Shown here: positions 13,128 through 25,433 of the stretch, piece by piece
Numbering within the stretch: the first letter of the stretch is position 1
How the letters are laid out: each line of letters opens with the position of its first letter
Origin: Pyxicephalus adspersus
Lineage: Eukaryota > Chordata > Amphibia > Anura > Pyxicephalidae
NCBI RefSeq assembly: GCF_032062135.1
Contig: NC_092858.1
Location: forward strand, 167,695,626-167,759,625
Direction: 5' to 3'
DNA: 64,000 bases
Notes under the pieces: model-generated
Databases searched by the model: none
The model's input: the letters and a program-made list of their open reading frames with translations, nothing else
Told to the model about the DNA's origin: nothing
Made by a program: the position numbers and the translations under genes

Positions 13128-13610
13128 AATCTATATATTTGAGTATATATATATATTCAAATATATAGAGTTGATATATAGATATATAAAGTTAAGCTGC
13201 CTCAGAAAAAAAAACTATTAAAAAATTACACTCCAACCCCAGCACTATAAAGGGTATATAAACCCAAACAATTAACTTTTGTTACTTGCATCGTTTTGCT
13301 TGGTTACTTGGTAAATGTTTTATAATCTGATCAGTTTGTATTTGAGTATACACAGTAAGCCGTGGTTTTGGAATAAAAGAAAATAAAAATAACACTCAGA
13401 GCTCAGCTTTATCAAGAGTATGTAGACCATTACCTATTCTTGCTTCGTTTTACATGGTTACATTGGTTTATATTTGAGTATATATAGTAGGCCATTGTTT
13501 TAGAATAAAAGACAATAAAAATAACACTCATACCCCAGAAGTATAAAGAAGAAATAACTCCAAACAATAAACTGTTCTTGTTTCCATTAGGTTGGTTACA
13601 TTTAAAGAGA
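13128..13610. repeat. diverged tandem repeat, unit about 133 bp
   Basis: TTTGAGTATA recurs at 13139, 13339 and 13472, followed by a shared block (AATAAAAGAMAATAAAAATA, ACACTCA, CAAACAATAAACT, GGTTAC). The region begins with an AT-rich palindrome of about 40 bp (13130-13170). It lies about 140 nt inside intron 8. Confidence 0.6.
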
Positions 13611-13746
13611 TTTGTTAAATAGGTCTGATAAGTGTAAATTAGTACTGTCATCAATTCAGAACTGTGCTATGTACTATAGAGAACTATCAGTGGGTATTTT
13701 CCTTCACTTCCCAATACCAGCCGTCATTCTTTTCAGCTTCACTCAC

Positions 13747-13915
13747 CTGCGCAGCTGCTGACGGCAAAACCCACCCTCTTCTCTTCCCTGTCGAATATGG
13801 TGTAGAACCCTTCCATGACGGTGGCCCCAATAACCAGTGCGTTGGAGGAGGGGGAGATGCCGAAGCGATAACAATTCATATCTTCGCGAAAGGTCATCAC
13901 GGATTGGATGTAGAG
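13747..13915 (-). CDS. BACE2: BACE2 exon 8
   Basis: 169 nt: 56 codons plus one base (G) that joins AA of exon 9 to make Glu. The peptide LYIQSVMTFREDMNCYRFGI is followed by SPSSNALVIGATVMEGFY and FDREEKRVGFAVSSCA, the end of the catalytic domain with its conserved cysteines. The acceptor is TTTTCTACAG and the donor is GTGAGT. An N gap (14966-15488) and a hAT-like MITE lie in the intron before it. Confidence 0.95.
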
Positions 13916-14616
13916 CTGTAGAAAATAATGATTTCATTATAACAGTGTAAGAGTTACATATAGCATTAGACACACATATATCAACATATGCAAGAAAATG
14001 CCCAAATGAATACTTGGAGATGAACACTGGACACAAAGCTTGTCCAGAACAAAACACGTTATAGAAATAAAAAGAGAATGATAAAAAATTAAATGTGGCT
14101 CCTACGATCTATGAATCGGTAAGTTGCAATGTTACATTTTTGTTTTTATTTGGGTTAAGTTTCACTTAAACAGGACAATGGACCAAACCTGTTTTTTATG
14201 CAGCTTTACTACTGAGAAGTGTTTTTTTTCTGACTCTGCGCAGGTTTAAACAGGATGAAACATGCGATTTCACAACAAGAAAAATAAACCGTTCCTCTTT
14301 GTATGGGGCCACCGGCATATTATGAGCGGAAACAACAACGGATCTTACAAGTGCAAACATCGGTCTGGCTCACTTAGAACCTGGCTGGATGCAGAACATG
14401 GGCTGATATGATCAGAATTGCTTCATCATTTGCTGGGACTTAATTGGTGTGTATTCCCTAGGTGACTCCTATTATACAACCCACCTATATAAATGATATT
14501 TGTATGTTACAGATGTTCTCCATGCCCTGCACTAAGCTCCTCGCCCATCATGGATTTTAGATAAGACCTAAAAGCTGCACAATCAATAGTCTGAAATTTG
14601 CTGCAATATAATCCAA

Positions 14617-14838
14617 CACTGTTTTTCAACCTTTTAGCATGGGAAATCCTTGAAAAAACTTTCAGATCTTACGGAAACCCTGACTATTTAGGATATGCTC
14701 AATTCATCGTACATTCAGTTGGAAGATAGATCCAGATAGACAAAAAGATCAATGGCGTCACTGACCTGAGAGGCAAAAATTGCTCATTGCTCAAGGAACC
14801 TCCAGCAAACTCTGGAAGAACCCTGCTTGAGAAACTTT
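14617..14838. mobile_element. hAT-like MITE (TTTTTCAACC...GAACCCTGCTTGAGAAAC)
   Basis: Ends resemble the hAT 'TTCTCAACC' motif in inverted orientation. Related copies appear at 40487-40735 and, partly, at 53625-53810. It lies between exons 7 and 8, just before an N gap. Confidence 0.5.
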
Positions 14839-14965
14839 CATCCACCATATAAAAGCTTTGAAACACCTACTGTCAAGCTACATTTGCCTGGGACACCGGG
14901 ACTATCAGCGGTGGGGTTCTGGCATAACCACAGTCCATGTGACTATGTGCACCTATGTGAGCCAC

Positions 14966-15488
14966 NNNNNNNNNNNNNNNNNNNNNNNNNNNNNNNNNNN
15001 NNNNNNNNNNNNNNNNNNNNNNNNNNNNNNNNNNNNNNNNNNNNNNNNNNNNNNNNNNNNNNNNNNNNNNNNNNNNNNNNNNNNNNNNNNNNNNNNNNNN
15101 NNNNNNNNNNNNNNNNNNNNNNNNNNNNNNNNNNNNNNNNNNNNNNNNNNNNNNNNNNNNNNNNNNNNNNNNNNNNNNNNNNNNNNNNNNNNNNNNNNNN
15201 NNNNNNNNNNNNNNNNNNNNNNNNNNNNNNNNNNNNNNNNNNNNNNNNNNNNNNNNNNNNNNNNNNNNNNNNNNNNNNNNNNNNNNNNNNNNNNNNNNNN
15301 NNNNNNNNNNNNNNNNNNNNNNNNNNNNNNNNNNNNNNNNNNNNNNNNNNNNNNNNNNNNNNNNNNNNNNNNNNNNNNNNNNNNNNNNNNNNNNNNNNNN
15401 NNNNNNNNNNNNNNNNNNNNNNNNNNNNNNNNNNNNNNNNNNNNNNNNNNNNNNNNNNNNNNNNNNNNNNNNNNNNNNNNNNNNNNNN
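14966..15488. other. assembly gap (523 N)
   Basis: Run of N between exons 7 and 8. Exon 6 is not expected here by order, but a misplaced fragment cannot be excluded. Confidence 1.
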
Positions 15489-16070
15489 GTTCCCCATGAC
15501 AGCCAATTTTCTGCACTTCTCATACTTTCCCTGCACGTCCTTGATGCCCTGTTCATCAGCTGGAGCAGCAAGGTATAGATCACATGTGAGCTCTATGTTG
15601 GAGCTTACACAAAGCTAATGACCTTCCACCAGTTATTAAATTACAGATCTGGAGATTGGGCATTCAGCAAACCAAGCATATCATCATGGAAGAGAAGATT
15701 AGATGCTTCTCCTTACCCATTGGTTCTGGATATTTCCAGCTGCTTTAGCAGTCAAATGAAGACCAATGTAAGCAAATAGGAGAGTCTCATTAAGAGAACC
15801 TGTCAGTTTGTCTTTGGGTACAGTGTCAGATTTGAAACCTATATTAGGAGTAGTTTTGATAGACAACACATTTTGAGTTAATAATAAATCACTCCTTGCT
15901 CCCTTTCACCAGATTCAACATTAGGAAAAAAATTGAAATAAGGGCCATCTGCCACCCCAGGCCCACATCCATGCCCCATTTCCACAAACTGGACCTTCTA
16001 TGGTCACCTTTTGCTTAGAAGGATGTCAGATTGCCAACACTATTACAAACACAAAGAATGAAAAGACAAC

Positions 16071-16223
16071 CTGAGGTTTCATGGTAAGGCGGAATGAGCG
16101 GCTTGCGTTGTCGCTGTCACGTAAGTAGATGGAGAGATCCGGGAAGTACAACCATGGCTCCTCAGTTTTCTCCCAACATGCCAGCTGCAATCCCGTCCAG
16201 AATTCAGTGTTGAAGTTCTGAAT
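16071..16223 (-). CDS. BACE2: BACE2 exon 7
   Basis: 153 nt, 51 codons, phase 0 at both ends. The peptide includes FWTGLQLACWEKTEEPW, YFPDLSIYLRDSDNASRSFR and ends MKPQ, matching the C-lobe segment of BACE2 (FWTG.QLACW, SIYLRD, SRSFRIT). There is a potential N-glycosylation site at NASR. The acceptor is CTGCAG. The donor reads GTTGTC, weak at positions +3 to +6. It is numbered exon 7 because the family has an exon with the DSGT motif before it. Confidence 0.93.
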
Positions 16224-16389
16224 CTGCAGGACAGAGAGATTTGAGTTAAGTCTGGAAAAACAACACTTAGTGAATGATAGGAAATCTAGACAAAAGAACT
16301 CTGCATTGAATTGAAAGAATGGTTATGGTTCAAGCTGAACTCCAGACTGATATTAAAATGAAATGAAGGCAGCTTAGCAATGATTGGAA

Positions 16390-16659
16390 CGGGGATGTCA
16401 AACTCAAATACACAGTGGGCTAAAATTAAAAACTTAGACAGTCGTGGGCCAAACTTGAAACTGAAATAGCACCGCTACTACAATTCCCTGCGTCTATAAA
16501 CAGTCCAATGCGGGGCCACGCATAGGCAGAGAGGCTGCTGGTCTATAGACGCAAGTGATGCCATGAATTGTAGTAGCAGCGGGCCAGCTGCAATTCATAT
16601 TTAGGATTCCTTTGGGGGCCACAAAAAAAGGACGTTGCGCGCCAGAGTTTGACCCCTTG
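16390..16659. mobile_element. hAT-like MITE with 8-bp target duplication
   Basis: Ends GGGGATGTCAAACTC and GAGTTTGACCCC are inverted. The flanking 8-mers are GATTGGAA (16382-16389) and GATTGGAG (16660-16667), seven of eight identical, as expected for a hAT insertion. No coding sequence. It lies about 165 nt upstream of the exon 7 acceptor in gene orientation. Confidence 0.75.
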
Positions 16660-16667
16660 GATTGGAG

Positions 16668-16865
16668 CATTGGTAAATGTATGAAGCAGTAAATCGGACC
16701 TGGTATCAGTCACTTGTAATCTCTGTACTGCTGGGTTGGAGTGTAGAAAGAAGAACGGATTGGCTTTTTGTGCCCCTTCTTCCTCTTTATACACCCCAAC
16801 CCAGCAGTAAAGAGATTACAAATGACTGATACCAGGTGAGATTCACTGCTTTATACATTTATTGG
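16668..16865. repeat. inverted repeat (GGTATCAGTCACTTGTAATC)
   Basis: The left arm (AAGCAGTAAATC.GACCTGGTATCAGTCA...CTGCTGGGTTGG) pairs with the right arm (CCAACCCAGCAGTAAAG, TGACTGATACCAGGTGAG, CACTGCTTTATACATTTA). Part of the right arm recurs at 19250-19340. Confidence 0.6.
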
Positions 16866-17211
16866 TGCTTTAATCAATACAAAGCATACTTTTTTAAATT
16901 ATCCTATTAAAAAATCCTTGGTTATTGACACCTGTCCTAGAACTGTCTGCAATAAAAGTTCTGCCTGTTTTGGTGGGATTTACTAATTTCACATTGTGTC
17001 TTTAGGACGGGAATGGAAATTTACCTAGCATGAGGGCAGAAAGCAAAAAGTTTCCCAAACCTAAAATAATTCAATTAACCCCTTTGCTTTCTCCAGCTAA
17101 AATGTTTTTTATAATAGTTTTGTATAAACACAGACTACTCCACCTTCTTTAACCAGTGTAACAATTTGTTTGAATAATTCAACTGTGAGTTTGTATCCTG
17201 GAGCAAATCTC

Positions 17212-17700
17212 TAGTACAGATAGTCCCCAGGTTACATACATGCATATAGGGACAGTAGGTTTGTTCTTAAGTTGAATTTGTATGTAAGTCGGAACAGGTA
17301 TGTTATTTTAATAAATGCAATTAGGACAGATGTTTGTCTTAACATATTATTAGGCAGTGTGGTGTCAGTTACTGTATAAAATCCTCACTGTGAGCTAATC
17401 ACAAACAAAGCAAAAAATATAGCAAAAAAAAATGGAGCCTAGACATTAACTTCTGGAGCAAGCTCTGCTTTGATATGCATAAAGCAACTACTGCAAAGTT
17501 TGTCTTGGTCATTAAAGAGTTACAAGAACTTGCAGAAGAGCTCAGTCTCAGCTGTTTAGCAAAATATTTCTTCTGCAAGTCATGCAAACCGCCCCCCTCC
17601 AAGCTTCTGTCCTGCATAGGAGGGAACAGGAAAGCCAATTCGTATCTAGGAGTCGTCCGTATGTTGGATGTCCTTAACCTGGGGACTACCTGTACACTAG
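17212..17700. mobile_element. MITE with ends CTAGTACAG..TAGTCCCCAGGTTA
   Basis: The left end CAGATAGTCCCCAGGTTA and the right end TTAACCTGGGGACTACCTG are inverted. A 3' portion of a second copy lies in reverse at 19370-19600 (GGTAGTCCCAGGGTTAAGGA, then GTAACTCTTTAATGACAAGC). Copy B of the intragenic duplication begins inside that second copy. Confidence 0.65.
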
Positions 17701-18299
17701 AATGAATTCATCTGCTCTTTTTTTCTGATTTAGTGTCTTAGGCTGCAAAACCTTTGATTTGAAGGGGCCCATGATAAATTGTGCTACCGCACAAGGGACC
17801 CTTATCACCCAACAGAGGCCCCAAGTCAATTTTGCACAGGGGCCCATTGTTTTCTTTGGTCACTACTGATTCACCCTATTTGTTAACTCTCACTTTGCAC
17901 AGTGAACACCTCCACTCTTTTAGTATATCAGCCCCATTATGTCCTTTATTTCCCTTCTTGCATATGTTGAGAAAAATAATAATAATAATTGCATGTTTTC
18001 CACTGACAGTGACGTGTCCGGATCAGTGGCTGCGTTTGGCGCTTTCATGTTTTGTTTGCTTAAATGTTCAGTACATTTTCTATCAGACACATCGGATACA
18101 GCAGGTACTGGAAAATTCTACAGAAATTATTTGCATTTTCATAACTTAGAGCTAGATTCTATCTTTTTTTTTCATTTAGAAGAATAATAATACTAAGTTT
18201 TATTTTTTGAGTTCTAAAAAATAAAATGCCAAAATCTACAATATGGCTAATATGATTACCAGCCTAAATTTTTATTTTTCATGCAATCACTTCTTACAT

Positions 18300-18550
18300 A
18301 ATGTCACTGAGGTTGCTTGGAGTTCCTCAAAGTCATCTTTGATGATGTCTGCATATTTGTGGGGGCAAAGCCATCCCGGAGGGTCAGCTGCATGACATGG
18401 ATAGGTATTCCAGCCACAAATATAAGGGAGCATTCTTTTTATTGGCCACTTTTGTGTGTTTTTACCCATTCTGAGCCTCAACATGGTATTATGAGGCCTT
18501 CACCTGAAACCTCAACATAATTTTAGGGTTCCTTAAGTGTAAAAAGTTTG
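18300..18550. repeat. dispersed repeat (GAGGTTGCTTGG family)
   Basis: Second copy of the unit at 11820-12090: GAGGTTGCTTGGAGTTCCTC, TGCATGACATGG and TATTCCAGCCACAAAT occur in the same order. Confidence 0.45.
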
Positions 18551-19369
18551 AGACAGGCTGCCCCAAGGGGTTTAAAATTAACCATTTAAGATACATTCTT
18601 TAATTCTCAGTTTAATAGCTGAGCTTCTAATCTGTGCCCCAGAGCTGCAGACTATAGTTATTGAAGGACTGATTGCTGTTGCAGCATTTATGCATGTTAC
18701 ATTAAAAAAAAAAATACTTTGTAACTAGTTGCACCCATCCAGCAGCTGAATACAATGTATCATTTGTTTTTACACAAAGTGTTATATTTGTTCCCCTTCA
18801 ATTTTTTTCTCATACTTCCATTTTTTTCTGTGGTTTGCTTGGTTAAGGCATCAGAAGCACATTGAATGCAATATAAATTCATAAAACAAAAGCACTGTAA
18901 TTTATATTTGTAGAGTTTTGCCAAGCTGCAGTGTGTTAACTGATTTAAAAATCTGCACAGCTTGTGTACAGAAAATCGGCCCAGATACAGTGATGTCATC
19001 CTCTACCTTTTCATGATTGGCCGTTAAGAAAGCTTTTCATCATTTTTGGCTCCTGCATGTTTCTCCTGAGAAAGGTAAGTTGGTGGTGGATAGGGCAACT
19101 TCTTTTTTTAGCGACCCAAAACCATTTTATGAAACTGGAAATGAATAGCCTATTAAAAGACAACTTAAAACTCACTTTTGCTGCAATATATCACTAGAGA
19201 CCTTTTTTATTATTAAGCACATCAGCAAATAAACTAAATGGCTTCTTGTGCCCCTTCTTTATACACTCCAACCCAGCAGAACAGGGATTGCAAATGACTG
19301 ATACACTGCTTGCATTTATTTGTTGATGCTTTAAACATTACAAAGCTGCATTCATTTCATTTTAGAGGT

Positions 19370-19600
19370 AGTCCCAGGGTTAAGGACATCCAACATACCG
19401 ACGACTCCTAGATATAAACGGGCCTTCCCTGCATGCTCGTGTGCAGGACGGATGCTTGATGGGGGGAGGGGAGTGGTTTTGCACGACTTGCAGAAGAAAT
19501 CTTTTGCTAAACACAGCTGAGGTTCTGGGTAATCTTAAGGACCGAGCTCTGCTGCAGCCTCCTGTAACTCTTTAATGACAAGCACAAACTCTACTGTAGC
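19370..19600. mobile_element. partial reverse copy of the TAGTCCCCAGG MITE
   Basis: Contains GGTAGTCCCAGGGTTAAGGA, GACGACTCCTAG and ACTTGCAGAAGAAAT, matching 17460-17700 in reverse. The duplication breakpoint at 19592 falls at its end. Confidence 0.6.
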
Positions 19601-19964
19601 TGTTTTCTGCACCCCGAGAAAATCTAAGACTTTAGATACTGATTTTCCCAGGTTTGGTGGTGTGAGCACTGTACTGCTCAATGTTCTCCTTGCTGGAAAG
19701 GAAGCTATACCTGAGGACCTGCATTGCAAGGATCTCCGTGCTTTTTCAATCATTCTGTAAATCTGTGTTTCTTCCATCTCTTTTGATGACTAAAATAAAA
19801 AACCTCACCAGTCACCAAGAGGGAAGCAAACCCTCACTCCTCTATTATGACAGCCACATATAATCTCAGTGTAAAACAAGGCATGATAATCAGTAACGGG
19901 GATCAGAAGCAAGGTGACCACAGGGAATAATGAAGACTATTCCTTTGCCCTCTGTCTGCCTTCT

Positions 19965-21345
19965 TTTCTTTAATCAAATAATTTTTATTGTGAAAAAACA
20001 TCAAGGTTCATACAATCGTACAGTATGGTTTGAAGTTATACAACCAAAAATACATGTAAAGTGCAATAATAAAACCATAAACAGGATTGTGTATAACCAA
20101 ATGGAACTTGAGTATTTTCATTTTTCTGTTTTTTTTATAAAACAAAGGAAGGGAATATAGGAAGGAGGGAGAGAAAGGAGGGGGGCAAATCCGACCAGTT
20201 ACATAAATCTACTCACATTCAATACAATACCCACAAAAAGTACAAAAGTATACTGCTTAGTTAGCAGAGGCATATAGTGAAGGGGGCTACAACAGCCCAT
20301 TATATTCCACTGATGTAGAGAAATGTATCAAGTGGTACAATCAGGGCAAGTTAGTCCGCTCTCTTGGAACCTGCGCATATCATATCTTCCGTATGATAGA
20401 TATCAGTTATCCTTCTCAACCAGTGACTTACAGTCGGGGGTTGAGAGGTTCACACGCTTTAGCAGCGTTCAATAGATGTCTCAAAAGGGAATTCTTGCGC
20501 GAGAAGTCAGACATGAAGAAGAGCCAGGGCTGGTTTTGCTTTGATATCAACATCCGTAAGTTTAGGGATAATTTCAGCCTCTGAGTACCAAAAAGACTGC
20601 AATTTGGGGCACTCCCAAAAAAATTTGCAGCAGCGTGCCCCGAGTTATACCACATCTCCAGCAAATGCCGTCAGTATGTGGAAAGAGCTTGGCAAGCCGA
20701 TCAGGTGTCTTGTACCAGCAGGTAGCCAGATTGTAGTAAGTCTTCTGATATCTATTTCATATATGTCGGTAAGTGGGCCCATTCCCTGCTGTGGAAGAAG
20801 TGCATAGCTCTGTAAACTCCACGTCTACGCCAGGAACTAAATATCAGGTCGGAGAGTCCAGGAGGAAACTCCAGGTTGCCCAAGATCGGTGAGAGAGGCG
20901 AGGGATATGTAACTACTCTCTGGGTGGTAAAAAAGCAGCCTTAACAGACACCGGTGCCCACACCAGTGAGTCAATAGGGGTTTCGGAACATGCATCTTCC
21001 AATTCTACCCATCGTTTGGATTTAGCGTTTGCGCCCCAATCCAGTAGTCTGGACAAGTGTACAGCTTGGTGATAAAGTATGGGATCTGGGAACGCCAGCC
21101 CACCTCTAGCTTTAGGGAGTCTCAGTATTGACATTTTGATTCTTGGGGTACCGGAATGCCAAATGAACTTCATGAAATCTGAGCGAAACTTTTGCAGTAT
21201 AAAATTTGGAACCCGTATCGAGAGGGCCTGTAGTATATACAGTAGCCTGGGCATAACATTCATTTTTAACACATTACACCCACCGAGTACAACCGTACCT
21301 TTAACAATCTCAGACAACAGTGTAAGCACATGTTCAAGCGGAGAC
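19965..21345 (-). mobile_element. L1/Tx1-like LINE 3' fragment in duplication copy B
   Basis: Minus-strand translation near 20913-21347 gives VMPRLLYILQALSI, FRSDFMKFIWHSG, PRIKMSILRLPKARGGLAFP and LYHQAVHLSRLLDW, the pattern of the C-terminal part of L1-clade ORF2 (MPRLLY..., FIW, PR.K...L..PK..GGL..P). The fragment is 5'-truncated and internally deleted relative to copy A. Its 3' end near 19975 has AATAAA-like sequence. It is not an active element. Confidence 0.75.
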
Positions 21346-22439
21346 AATTGATCAGTATTTGGGAGGTATACATTTAAAAAAGTAAAACATTTGTTCCTTC
21401 ACTTTGCCTTGACCTGCAGTTCTGATCAATGGGCAACCTCCAGTTTTATTCTGTCTACAGACATGTAAAAATAGTAAAGGGTTAATCCTATCCATGAAAA
21501 CATTTCCAAGGGGCTCAATAGCACATGGTTTGTAAATAGACATTTAGAGTTATTTTACCAACCTTGTAACATTTACCCAAAGGTCATTCTTGCCATTAAT
21601 TTGATGTTTCATACTGTGGTTACTGTATTTGACATTTGTGGAAGATTCCTAGAACAGGAGATATTCACATTGCATTCCATCACAAATCCCAAAACTAAAA
21701 GGATTTTATCTTATCATAGGATAGTGATTGGAGCCATAGAAATGAATTCTTTACATGGCGACATCTCATGGAAGAATAAAAGCTCTTTCTTGCCCAAGGA
21801 ACCAGATAAAAAACAAAATAATGCTGAACATCATCTAAATGGCCTGAAGGAGGTATGGGTGGTGCATTGGTTAATGTCTGAACATACTGCTTAACCTTTC
21901 CAAAAATAAAGCCATCACTTTCCATTTTAGTTGGCTCATGTAATAAAATGCACATTGGACTTTCTGAAAACAATGAATGCAATATTGATGCATAAAATAC
22001 TTCTGGTATTGACCAAATCTATATTTCTGGAAACAATTTGCGCTGGTAAAAACGGGAAAATCTAAAGCAATCAAAATTGTCCATAGGCAGCCATTTAAAA
22101 GAAGTTACTGGTCATCAATTTAGTGGTATCAGTGCATGATAGCCCTATGGTGCAATCGCCATGCATGCACATTTGTGTTCCTATGGAAATGGAAAGTGGC
22201 CAAAGGGTTTTTGCACTCTTTTATCAAACTTAATTTATACTTTAACTTTATTGGTACTACAAAAGGCTAAAAAGCAGATGATGTGATAGCACAATGTGGG
22301 AATTGCTTAAAAAAACATCCAACAGCTGTCAAGGTTTGAAACCTATGAACCTGGATATAGGGGGAGTGAGCTTTCTTTGCTTGATCCAAAAGGCAAATTT
22401 AAGAAAGCCCAACTAAAAGCATTTTGCTCCCCTCTGTAA

Positions 22440-22690
22440 GGTTGCGGCGCTGCCCCCCTTAATCCTCGTATGCCTAGGGGATCAAGAATGAATAGGAGTG
22501 CAGAGCCCTCCGGGATACCTACCTCACACATCCCGGGAGGCTCTTGGGTGCTCCTCGGGCATGCACAGAAGGAGCCCTCTCCTGAATAAGGAAAATAATT
22601 TCCATATGCAAGCAGCAGTGAGATCGGCAAGTTTTTTCCCAATCCACGTCACCTGATCTCCCGCCTGCACAGTGCAAGATCGGGTGATGT
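22440..22690. repeat. GC-richer dispersed repeat (copy in duplication B)
   Basis: Contains GTGCAGAGCCCTCCGGGATA, CTCTTGGGTGCTCCTCGGGC and CAGTGAGATCGGCAAGTTTT. Present also at 28260-28505 (copy A). A weaker relative lies at 29690-29820 (GCGCAGAGCCTCCTTGGATA). Probably a MITE that predates the duplication. Confidence 0.55.
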
Positions 22691-22951
22691 AGGAAAAAGA
22701 ACCCGGAATAAGCAGATGGAAGAAACCTTCGGACAAACAGACTGATCTGCGGGATTGAAGGTAAGTGTGAAATTATTGTTTTGGGTTGGTTTTGGGTTTA
22801 CTTCCTCTTGAAGGCCAGTTATGAATGACACCAAAAACTATTTTACCACTTCCCCAGGATTGAAGTCCTTACTATGCACAGAGCGGCTGTTACTTGATGA
22901 TGATTTTTGGGGTAAAATATTACTGGCCTAAAGTCTGGTTGGAAGTTTCTA

Positions 22952-23152
<201 letters not shown>

Positions 23153-24854
23153 CTATAAACTGCCCTCATTTTTTATTTTACCCATTGTTTACAATTTTAT
23201 CTTTTTGTTGCGTTGCATAAAGCAAAAGCAAAACAAAAGGTTTTCATTTTATGGATTGTAAATATCTGCCATACTTTGTGCCAGAAGGGTCATTTTTGGT
23301 ATCACTATAAATAAAGTTTCAAAATCTGCACTGGTTCAATTTATCAAAAAATTATTTTTATTTCATAAACTTATAAAGATAAAAATCCTTTTTTTTCTTT
23401 ACTTTAACAACTGCGGACTTTGAAACTTAAGTTTTAGCAAGATTAAACATGACCTTTTGGATGACAAAAAGGATTTATGGATGATCTCACATTTTCAACA
23501 AGTACAGAAAATACCTGCTGAAGTCAGAAATGCTTCATCTTTTTCTTGTCCTGAGAGATTGAAGCAAAAATTGATTTTCTGCAAAATTTCCCCCTCGCCC
23601 ACTATTGTGGGAAGGTAACAATGGCAGACATGTTCAAAGCTTAACCTGGGTAACAACCATGGCTCCCCGATAGAGGAGAAAGGAAGTGAGACAGTAACTG
23701 TGTTATTTAAGGTTATACCAATATTAGTAAAGAAATAAAAAAAACACACCTAAGTACTGGTAGAATGTAATATGCTTTTGGATTTCTATACGCCTAAAAA
23801 CATTGAACAGATCTAACTTGATATAAAAAAAAAAAAAACACACACACCTGTTCCTCCTGCCTAAAAAATTTATTAGGCTCCTATTAGATCCTGACATCCC
23901 AGGTAATGAAACAAGGGTATCAGCCCTACCTGCGTTTTTCATGTGGACTTAATACAGAGCACCTTCCTTTATGTAATGAAGGTGAGAAAAGGAGGAGATA
24001 TGTAGTCCTTACACACCTCCTGGAACAAGAACCACTGAAGCCACGACATCTAAGTATTATTCGATTTACATTTATTTTGTTCTATGTTTTAGGAACACTA
24101 AATAGATTTTGGTAGGAAGGGGGACAAATGAAAATCATGGTTAAAAATGGAGTTTTCCAGGATGGCTCAGTGGCTGGCATATGACTCTCTGTAAGGATAT
24201 CAGCAACCCAATTTTCTCCACACCAACAAAAATATGCAGTTAGGTTAAAGCAAACCTACAACACAATTTTTACTTTATACTAAAGGGTAGATGACCCTCT
24301 TATATATAGCGAAAGTTACTTTTTTAATTTTTTTTTTTTTCAATCCTAACACTAATCCAGCCTGGACACAAAGTCGTTCTCTTGTATGTTCACCTGGTCC
24401 TGCCCTAGAAACCTTTATGGACTTACTCATCCAGAAAAACCTGATCTAACATTTTAAAGTTTGTAAGAATAGACATTGTTGACATTGTTGGCAAAGCACT
24501 ACAGGAAATACAGGCAGAATATTCTGTAAATTACATAGCCTCATAAAACAAATTCCCATGCCTAAGGCAAAAAATTGTCAGCCATGAATATGATAAAAAG
24601 GTAATAAAGATTTAGCTTTTGCATGGCCCTTCATTGCGCTTTATACAATATGGAAAAGGGTTCTGTAAACTTTTCAAGCAGGAGCAAAGACAGAATTTTT
24701 AGAAGTCTAAAAAAATACAACAGAGACGCAAGAGTCCCCCAAAGCTGGCATCTTCCAAGTCAAACCCTACACTTATGGACAACAAGGAAAAAGGATACCA
24801 ATACATAATAAAATAAATCTAAAATATTGGACACATCTTTATTAGATCACGTAC

Positions 24855-24989
24855 CTCTCTGCAGTCCAGGTTCAGGTTCATCCCACCAACTTCAAACTTA
24901 AGAACTTCCACTTGATAATACCATTCCTCTGTGATGGGGGTGTACCAGATATCCCCCGTGTACAGCACTGGTTCTATCCCACCCATAAC
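24855..24989 (-). CDS. BACE2: BACE2 exon 5
   Basis: 135 nt, 45 codons, phase 0 at both ends. The acceptor is a C/T-rich tract plus CAG, and the donor is GTACGT. The peptide VMGGIEPVLYTGDIWYTPI is followed by EEWYYQVEVLKFEVGG and ends NLNLDCRE. This is the strand region before the second catalytic loop; the Cys in LDCRE is a conserved disulfide Cys. The exon sits in the single-copy spacer (24341-25280) between the two exon-4 segments. The next exon should begin with the Tyr-Asn...Asp-Ser-Gly-Thr segment, but downstream on this strand the next recognisable exon is a second exon 4. Confidence 0.95.
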
Positions 24990-25433
24990 CTGAAATAGAA
25001 AAAAAAAAAGCCTAATAAAGTGGATCTAAATTCAAAAAGAAGATTTCAGGAGCACCTTGAAATGTCAAATCAGAAAAATGCCTTGTCCTAAATGTTTCTG
25101 AATAATAGCAGTATATGGCTGATGCCTAGACAATGCTTTGCCCTGGTCCTCATGGGTTAGTATTCTACCCAGGATTTTTTTAAGCCTACAGAAGCTGTAA
25201 GCAGATGACAACCCCTGTATTGTAACTCAACTGTTCAGTAAGCATCTAAAAACAGGAGGGTAAATAGGGGCTGGGGAGAATACTGTAGCTGTTTTCTGCA
25301 CACCGAGAAAATCTAAGACTTTAGATACTGATTTTCCCAGGTTTGGTGGTGTGAGCACTGTACTGCTCAATGTTCTCCTTGCTGGAAAGGAAGCTATACC
25401 TGAGGACCTGCATTGCAAGGATCTCCGTGCTAA

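Noticed and set aside
14827..15618. Long open frames across N runs
   Set aside because: They consist almost entirely of unknown bases.
20913..21347. 144-codon frame as a host gene
   Set aside because: The sequence matches the C-terminal part of an L1-type ORF2, truncated and duplicated with the surrounding block.
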